DNA from: Phoronis australis
Lineage: Eukaryota > Phoronida > Phoronidae
Assembly: GCA_002633005.1 (NCBI GenBank)
Contig: NMRA01001360.1
Coordinates: 1 to 24,316 of the forward strand
Length of the DNA: 24,316 nt
Direction of reading: 5' to 3'
Shown here: piece after piece, positions 18,548-24,316 of the stretch
How the letters are laid out: every line of letters begins with the position of its first letter
Position numbering within the stretch: the first letter of the stretch is position 1
Position numbers and translations under genes: made by a program
Notes under the pieces: model-generated
Told to the model about the DNA's origin: nothing
Seen by the model: only the letters and a program-made list of their open reading frames with translations
Databases searched by the model: none

Positions 18548-19460
18548 GTACACCTGCGTAGCAGACGGTAGCTGTGCTGTCGTTTTAACCCAGTTGTGGT
18601 CACGTGCTGACCCATTTTTCCTGTTTTGATCAGTGCACTCCCATAATAAACAACTTAACTGACGGTCACGTAGACAAGGACTACCAGCAGTTCCGAATTT
18701 CAGTTCAAAATTATTTCGAGATTACAGAATGTACTCCTGGTCTGAATGGTCAAAAAGCATAAAAATGTATAATCAATCACGAAATCGGGTTCAACTATTC
18801 AGTTGCCATGCACTGTGACGAGAGTACTCGAAAGACGGGGATCTCGATAACCCGGCAATTACACTCACCAAAATATAAAGAATTTATCAACTTTTCGCGG
18901 TTCATGGGAATTCTTCAAAATCCCGAGAGCTTATAACCTAAAGCGCATTGAGAGGGTTGGCAAAACCAATGTCACATTTCTCTGACCTGGTTATTTCGAA
19001 TGCATCTTTTATATAGTGCACTGTAGTCGATAACTCAGTGCGGCAGAGATAGTGGCTAAAAGTGGAGGTGTAGACGCCAGCGCGGCTCCTAAAGTTTGCG
19101 AACATGAGAAGAAAAGAAAGTGACAAAGTGTTCAAGTATTACATTTTGAAGTTAATCGATGACCCGTTACAATAATTTGTTACTGGCATCATAATTCACA
19201 TTGCTAAACCGCGGTCTCTGAGGCCGTCGTTGCACTTAATGTTATCATCGATCTTAATCTAAAAGGTCGGGGATTCGCATTTCCTATTAGCACAGGGCGG
19301 TAATCACCAATCGTCAAAAGTAGGGGATGGGCGCTTAACCGAGAGGTGGGCGCTTAATTGGAAATCTTCAAAAATAGCAGGGGGGCGGTTAAATCGAAAA
19401 TCCACCTAAAGTAGGGGTGGGCGGTTAACTGAGCATGGGCGTTAACCCGAACGATTACGG
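18548..19460 (+). mobile_element. E4: TIR element lacking its left end, close relative of E1
   Basis: It enters the E1 sequence at CACCTGCGTAGCAGACGG (equivalent to about 4223), skips an interior block after GCCATGCACTGT, resumes at GACGAGAGTACTCGAAAG, and follows E1 to the right terminal repeat (19437-19460, ending ACGATTACGG before TA). Identity to E1 is very high by eye. One subterminal repeat is lost between two GGGGCGG copies at 19381. No left terminal repeat is seen at 18548. Confidence 0.85.
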
Positions 19461-19462
19461 TA

Positions 19463-20112
19463 ATCAGTCGGTCAACCAGCAAAGTTATATGCCTTGGTAA
19501 CTGCCGGGTTTTCTCACCATTATTAAAAATATGTAAAGTCGCATGCTTTAATTATTTAGACTTTTCCTTCATGGAGATTAGAAAGACAGTGAACTCTGTT
19601 TATAGAAATTAAAGATTTAGGGAACAGTACATTGCATTTATTTTCATAGCATTTTAGAAGCAAGAAAATGGCAAAAGACAGAACACAAGGAATCGGTGAT
19701 GAACACAAGATAAGGTCTGTCAGTTGTCACCTTGTTGAATTTTTTAAGCCTTCATGGAGCCCATGAAATCTTAGGGAGGCTAACTTGGTACTGTACAGAA
19801 AACACATTACAAAAACAATGAATTACAATTTGCTTTTAACATTGTCATTCATTTTTGAAACATCCAAATTCTATGATAGGTACTTAAAAAGTTCTGAACA
19901 AACTACGAATAATGCAAAATTCTCTGTTTCTACTCATAGTTCTAACAGAATTACAGTAGAACATACTGGAACTGATCTCAGAAAATCATTTTGCTTGGCA
20001 ACAGCATTAAAGGTAGATCACATATCAGAAAAGGATTTACAAAATATGACCCAGGCAAATAGCTAAATTCAAAACTAACACAATTAAAAACAACAGAACA
20101 TCTGCAGAACTT
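19463..20112. other. Non-coding, no supported gene
   Basis: A plus-strand frame of 83 codons from ATG 19818 to 20066 exists, AT-rich and unrecognised. It has no splice or promoter support and lies where the 3' UTR of the minus-strand exon at 20113 would be. Confidence 0.45.
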
Positions 20113-20352
20113 TCATGCCAATACAGTGCTAATAAAAGGAAGTACTTCTCCATAAGACAAGTTAATGCAACAAGTGCACATACAGCATAAGCCAAACGTA
20201 TTCAGACAAAATGACCCAGGAGTTCCTGTTATGATGGCTGGGCAGAAGTCAAACTCATCGTCAGAGCAGTCTTCCCCCCATGACCGAGGAAGGGAATTAT
20301 CAGGAAAGTTAGTAACGTGGCTCAGCCATTCTGCAATCAGAATTTTCCCATC
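20113..20352 (-). CDS. Candidate terminal exon of an unidentified minus-strand gene
   Basis: On the minus strand the frame after AATAACTAG (20353) reads DGKILIAEWLSHVTNFPDNS, then LPRSWGEDCSDDEFDFCPAI, and runs to TGA at 20113-20115 through a Cys-rich tail (CCMCTCC). A second acceptor, CTGATTGCAG, precedes 20330 in the same frame. The WGEDCSDDEFDFCPA stretch is typical of an acidic protein C-terminus. With the 20352 start the exon is phase 0, compatible with the exon ending at 21443. No family is assigned; a transposon-derived origin is possible given the surroundings. Confidence 0.48.
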   Translation of the reverse strand, partial: DGKILIAEWLSHVTNFPDNSLPRSWGEDCSDDEFDFCPAIITGTPGSFCLNTFGLCCMCTCCINLSYGEVLPFISTVLA

Positions 20353-21442
20353 CTAGTTATTATTACCATTGATTTTCGCAGTCACAAAAATTAACTGTCA
20401 TGAAGGAAAACGGCATTTTATCTGTCTTGATTACTTTTGTCTTGTACTAGCACATCACACCTGCTGTAGCATGTTAAATTTCACAACAAACATGCTATAA
20501 CGAGTAGTTTTTATTTACAATTTTGTTCCACAAAACAAGCAATATTTAGCCTTTGCTGTGACATGACAATTAACATTCATTTTGTGTTAAATGAAAGCTG
20601 AGTGAAAGCTGAAGACAATAAGGCTTTATAGAGGTGGGTATAACAACACATACATTTTAACAAAATAACTGAACACACAAAAAGGTGACCAAGGCTCACA
20701 CTAACCATCTCAGTCTTGACAGATTGGGCATTAGATGTATCATCCAATTTCAACAAAATGTAACCTATCACAACACAGTCTCATCAGGGGGCGTAGGTGT
20801 GAGTGTGGTAGTGATGTTGAAACCCCTAAACCAGTGGCGGATCTACGGGAGCAGCAAACCAAAACGGCACTGCCAAAGTGTGAAAACTATAAGTATACTA
20901 CTAGGGATTCACCCTGAAAACATAATTTCTTTTCATTGTGAATTGCTGTAATCATGAAAAGCAATGCATTTTGAGTTTTCGTGGCTCATCGACAAGTACT
21001 GCGTTGTTCAATTGTGCATGCGCTTTCGTCCATGCTTCTGAAGTAGCCAAGCACTTTAGATGGATCCACCATGGAAAAAGCAGATCTATAGCTGATTTTT
21101 TAAGGTATCTAGCCTCTGTAGTTAAAGATATGTTTTGATTTGATTAGGAAAAACACTATGGTACCACAACAGATATTCAGGTGAATCAAGGTACAACGTT
21201 TTACCTCATCTGTCATGTCTTGTCATGCTATTACACCCCACATGTTTGTAACTTGAATTTGGCTGGTGTATACTTTTTTGTTTTGCGCAATAATCATACA
21301 GTATACAAGTTAAGTATTATGTTAATTTAAATCATTTTCTGAAGAATTGCTGTTGTGGCGGGCACTGTGGTCTGGTCCTTCTCAAGATACACCCTAGCAG
21401 ATTAGGCTTATACAAGGAATAAGCCCAGAGGGTGGCACTCAC
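20353..21442. other. No supported gene; probable intron of the minus-strand candidate
   Basis: Frames near 20577-20771 (minus) and 20938-21138 (plus) are moderately protein-like but lack consistent boundaries. Both strands are open near 20960-21070, which makes strand assignment unsafe. Nothing else was recognised. Confidence 0.4.
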
Positions 21443-21570
21443 ATTGACAAGGTGACCACATTCGCGAACAGTGTACAATACCAGAAATTGTTTTCTCAGT
21501 AAATAGTCGGTGGGCCAGATCTCGTAGCGTTCATCCTTGTGAGTACTTTCGGGGGGCAACCTGGTTTTTT
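21443..21570 (-). CDS. Candidate internal exon, unidentified
   Basis: On the minus strand a moderate T-rich acceptor (CTAGCCATACAG) precedes 21570, and a consensus donor GTGAGT follows 21443. After two bases of a split codon, 42 codons read KTRLPPESTHKDERYEIWPT, then DYLLRKQFLVLYTVRECGHLVN, ending in phase 0. The aromatic/charged composition looks real. Splicing to 20352 would keep frame. It lies about 190 bp from the divergent start of the plus-strand gene at 21760. No family is recognised. Confidence 0.4.
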
Positions 21571-21717
21571 CTGTATGGCTAGATAATATACCAATAAATC
21601 AAATTCCAAAAAGTTCCCACGTCTACAGTTGCACATTTTTTTTAAAAAAAAGCGTTTTTGTTGCAAGAAATATTATACACGTTTTTGCCACCAGGTAGAG
21701 CTTCTCGTTCAATTTGA

Positions 21718-21724
21718 CCAATCA
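21718..21724 (+). promoter_or_regulatory. CCAAT-type motif upstream of the gene at 21760
   Basis: CCAATCA lies 36 bp before the start codon. It matches the CCAAT consensus but is close to the ATG, so its role is uncertain. Confidence 0.25.
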
Positions 21725-21759
21725 CAGAGCCAGATTGTGTTGTGCTGAATGACTTCAAT

Positions 21760-22276
21760 ATGGCAGCTCCCACGGAGGGAGATGCCTGTATTATTCACGT
21801 TTGTGAAATGACAATAAATTGTGAATATCAGAAGCTCAATAAGTTTACAAAAGCATCTTGGGAAAAGTTAAAAGAATGTGCAGCTCAATGGACCAATTTA
21901 GACGGGAAAGAAAAGGAAGTGTGTCAGAAATTTATGCAAGAAAACAGGAGCTTTACTCCATTGAAATATCATATGTCTTGCTATAGAAGGATAACAGACA
22001 GGACAAAAATTGACCGTGCTAAGAAGCGCACAGCGAAGTTTCTGGAAACCAACAGTTGTGCTAAAAATGAAGAAGATAAAAGTGTCACAGACGTTAACCC
22101 TGAAAAACCAAGGAACTCAATGAGACTTTCCAAATCGGAACTACAAAAACCAACCACCAGAAGTTCATACATTCTTCCAGCCGAGTGTGTTATCTGTCAA
22201 CAAGAAAAATATGTTGTAGACAGCATTTCTAGAAAGAGAAGGAAAGAACACCTTTCTAGCTTTGAGTATATAACAG
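21760..22276 (+). CDS. Exon 1 of a large uncharacterised zinc-ligand-rich protein (transposon-like family)
   Basis: The ATG at 21760 is chosen because it has A at -3 and G at +4 and begins MAAPTEG; the frame upstream to 21742 has no other ATG. The exon codes 172 residues plus one base and ends at a consensus donor (ACAG/GTATGT, 22277). Visible motifs are C10, H13, C15 and C21, an FTKASWEKL helix start (29-37), KYHMSCYRRIT (69-79), a Lys/Glu/Ser-rich linker (about 80-139), and CVIC (143-146). From memory, this arrangement starts a family of large uncharacterised proteins found in many copies in cnidarians, lancelets and fish, some with a C-terminal CXC-type Cys-rich domain. No function is established. 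Cys/His spacing suggests zinc binding (inference). Confidence 0.8.
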
Positions 22277-22996
22277 GTATGTAATTTTGTAAAATACATT
22301 TTATTTTGTGTGTTCTAGTGTGTTCACTATTATCACCAGGTTTGTGTTTTAGATTTCCCTATATTACAAGTATTGACCATTGCTTATTCAAAATGCTAAC
22401 TGGATTTGGCAATTAATTATGAAGGTTGCTTCTTTAATCTGGGAAACTCGTGCCCATTTTTGGAAAGGTTTAATTGTTGAAATGAACATTTTTTAGGCGA
22501 CAGATCAGACGGCGTGCAAACATGTTAGGCTGGTGGTTGATCAAGGTTTAGTCAGCCCAACTGAAAAATTTGCATATCAACACAATATTAAAGTGGAACT
22601 TACATTCTAATTCCTTATCTTTGGGATTTCTTGGTAAATTTAGATCAAAACATCACATACGGGGATGATGTGAATACGAATTATGTTGAAAATTGCAAAA
22701 TGTTTTTAAGAATGAGTTTTGTGTCAAAACTTATCTACTTTTAAGTCACTAAGCGGTGTCCAGTAAATATCGTGATGCATGATGCAGGCTATATGAGCCA
22801 CAAGGTTTGTCATTAGTGCAAAGGCCACCTATTTGTTTTCACATCTACAAGTTGTCAACGAATAAAACTGCACTTGGATTAGTGTAGAGGATATTCAAAT
22901 AGCACTGTCGTTTAGTTCCCGCTATACATTAACATAGGTAGGAGCATGAAAATACTTTAAATGTTAAATTAGTGTTAATAGTTCACGTTTTTTCAG
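22277..22996 (+). other. 720-nt phase-1 intron
   Basis: Donor GTATGT at 22277 and acceptor GTTTTTTCAG ending at 22996. Joining the exons keeps frame (EYIT-G-GLASQAAAQ) across a split Gly codon. The intron separates the CVIC half from the YHRSCY half of the second Cys/His module. It is AT-rich with stops in all frames. Confidence 0.82.
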
Positions 22997-24316
22997 GTGG
23001 ACTTGCATCGCAAGCAGCAGCGCAATCTGGGGACATGAATCTGCACTTTAAATTTAAAGATAAAGACCTTGTGGCTTTGGAAGCTAAATATCATAGATCC
23101 TGCTACAAAAAGTTAACAAGACCCCTGACAAAGATCGTGAAAGACCAGACAAGTGGAGAATCCCCACTTTTCTGTGAAGTTTTCAAACAGTTTTGTGCAG
23201 ATTTTATTGAAATGAAGCTTCTGACACATGGGGAAGTCATCCGCCTTACCAAACCTAAGCGAGAATTTGAAGTTATGCTTGAGAAAGCTGGAGTGCGTGA
23301 AAGTGTTTGGACAGGAAATCTTAAAAAACGTCTGTTGAAACTGTACCCACAGCTGCAGTTTGTACGACCTAGTAAGAGGTATGAAAGTGAACTGGTGCTA
23401 GCGTTTAACGATTCACTTGCCGATTATTATGAATCCGAGGGTAGCAGCAGTGGTGATGAAAGTGTGCACGACGTCAAAGTTGTGGACTCATCTCCAGACA
23501 TCCGGCGTGAGTTGTACAGGTCTGCACTTATTTTAAGAAATTATGTAAAAGATTGTGAAGGTGTTACTGTTTGGCCACTTACTGCCAAAGACTTTCAGTC
23601 TGACTCGGTCAAGGAATACATTCCTTCGCACTTGTACAATTTTCTTGCGTGGGTCAACGGTGCTAGTGATGACTTCAGTGGAGACGGGTTTGTTAGCACT
23701 AGGCAAGATGTCGACAGGGTACTAATGTCTGTGGCACAGGACATAATCTATTTGGCTTCAGCGGGGAACACTCCAATGCCAAAACACTATGCTTTAGGTA
23801 TGACAGTTCGACATTGAACTGGATCTTCTACACTCATTGGTATATTAAATGGACTGGGCCATTGTGTTTCTCATTCAACTGTGTTACAGTTTGACGCTGC
23901 TTTAGCAGAGGCTGAGCTTCATAGAAATACAATGGTGCCAAACGGTTTCTTGGATGGTATACACACCACATTAGTTTGGGACAATAACGATTTTCAAGAA
24001 GAAACCCGGAGTGGTGCAGGCACAACCCATAATACCACCGGGATAATTGTACAACTACAGCAGGAACACCAGGAAATAGCTCCATCCGAAAGACAAGGAG
24101 TTTTTGCAAAGAAGTCGAAAAAAAGAACTTGCGACCTTCCCCCAAAGATGATTGAAGATTACTCGAGTAGAGAAAAAGGTGGTCCTCCCCGTAGTGATGC
24201 ACTTACCTTTATTCCATCAGTGACTGCACACCAGAATTTAACAGACACTGCATTTTGCCTGTCAAAGCTACCTGAGGTAGTAGGTGAAAAGCTACCTGGC
24301 TGGACTGGGTTCAACA
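22997..24316 (+). CDS. Exon 2 of the same gene, with in-frame TGA; continues past the window edge
   Basis: After the acceptor at 22996 the frame runs GGLASQAAAQSGD, then KYHRSCYKKLTR (203-214), the PLFCEVFKQFCADFIEMKLL segment, RLTKPK, NLKKRLLKLYPQLQFVRPSK, and an acidic Ser-rich stretch (YESEGSSSGDESVHD). A helical part leads to MPKHYALGMTVRH. TGA at 23815-23817 (codon 446) interrupts it. The next codons, in the same frame and without another stop for 166 codons to the edge, give TGSSTLIGILNGLGHC, VWDNNDFQEETRSGAGTTH and NTTGIIVQ. I recall these last motifs as hallmarks of this family (WDN.DF.EET..G.GTTH..NGI). Their polar/acidic pattern would suit a degenerate nuclease or transposase core, but that is conjecture. 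As read, the product ends at 445 residues; a recent null allele or a base error explains the TGA best. Confidence 0.8.
23815..23817 (+). other. In-frame TGA in a conserved-looking segment
   Basis: The stop falls between MTVRH and TGSSTLIG. The frame, codon texture and family-like motifs continue without any shift on both sides, and no plausible intron removes it: the only nearby donor-like GTATGA (23798) would discard the MTVRH motif. Confidence 0.85.

Noticed and set aside
19818-20066. 83-codon plus-strand frame from ATG
   Set aside because: AT-rich, no homologue recognised, no splice or promoter signals, and it overlaps the likely 3' UTR of a minus-strand exon.
20938-21138. 66-codon plus-strand frame containing Cys/His residues
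   Set aside because: An antisense frame over the same bases is equally protein-like, and no start or splice context supports either.
23798-23803. GTATGA as a splice donor that would remove the TGA at 23815
   Set aside because: The frame and family-like motifs continue unbroken immediately on both sides, so an intron here would delete conserved residues.

Overview
This window looks like animal (metazoan) genomic DNA, most likely from a marine invertebrate. The evidence is spliced exons with GT...AG boundaries, one exon recognisable as CMTR1 (an animal mRNA cap methyltransferase), a tRNA-derived element, several families of non-autonomous DNA transposons, and a protein family that I associate with repeat-rich cnidarian, lancelet and fish genomes. 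There are no bacterial operons. I cannot name the species. Seven single N positions (3432, 4028, 4689, 5332, 5992, 7241, 17400) mark assembly breaks or ambiguous bases.

Layout. 1-690: nothing recognisable. 691-800: tRNA-derived SINE-like head and a perfect hairpin. 876-1560: first copy of a hairpin-headed repeat made of ~145-bp modules. 1577-2600: a ~150-bp satellite. 2602-2818: possible short terminal exon. 2932-3292 (-): decayed C-terminal exon of a large transposon-like protein family. 3396-6340: TIR element (here called E1) with four internal gaps, each followed by re-started sequence. 6714-6879 (-): well-bounded exon of an unidentified gene. 7120-7561: reverse copy of the hairpin repeat, then a gap and the right end of a second TIR element (E2). 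7831-7960 and 8606-8752: small tandem repeats. 9803: candidate TATA box. 10427-10884: 19-bp minisatellite ending at the 3' splice site of the CMTR1 exon (10894-11019). 11401-12740: long copy of the hairpin-headed repeat. 13590-14245: third TIR copy (E3). 14349-14453 (-): candidate terminal exon. 15240-15474: short MITE with target-site duplication. 16030-17400: three diverged tandem units of ~540 bp with an (AT)n tract. 17.4-18.3 kb (-): candidate exons. 18548-19460: fourth TIR copy (E4). 20113-20352 and 21443-21570 (-): candidate exons with compatible phase. 21760-24316 (+): first two exons of a large zinc-ligand-rich gene running off the right edge.

The best-supported coding content is therefore (i) one internal CMTR1 exon on +, (ii) one exon of an unidentified gene on - at 6.7 kb, and (iii) the two-exon gene at the right end. 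The last carries a duplicated C..C/YHxSCY module and one in-frame TGA in otherwise open, conserved-looking sequence. The dead exon at 2.9-3.3 kb looks like the C-terminal end of a relative of that same gene. Most other long reading frames are by-products of repeats or shadows of exons on the other strand.
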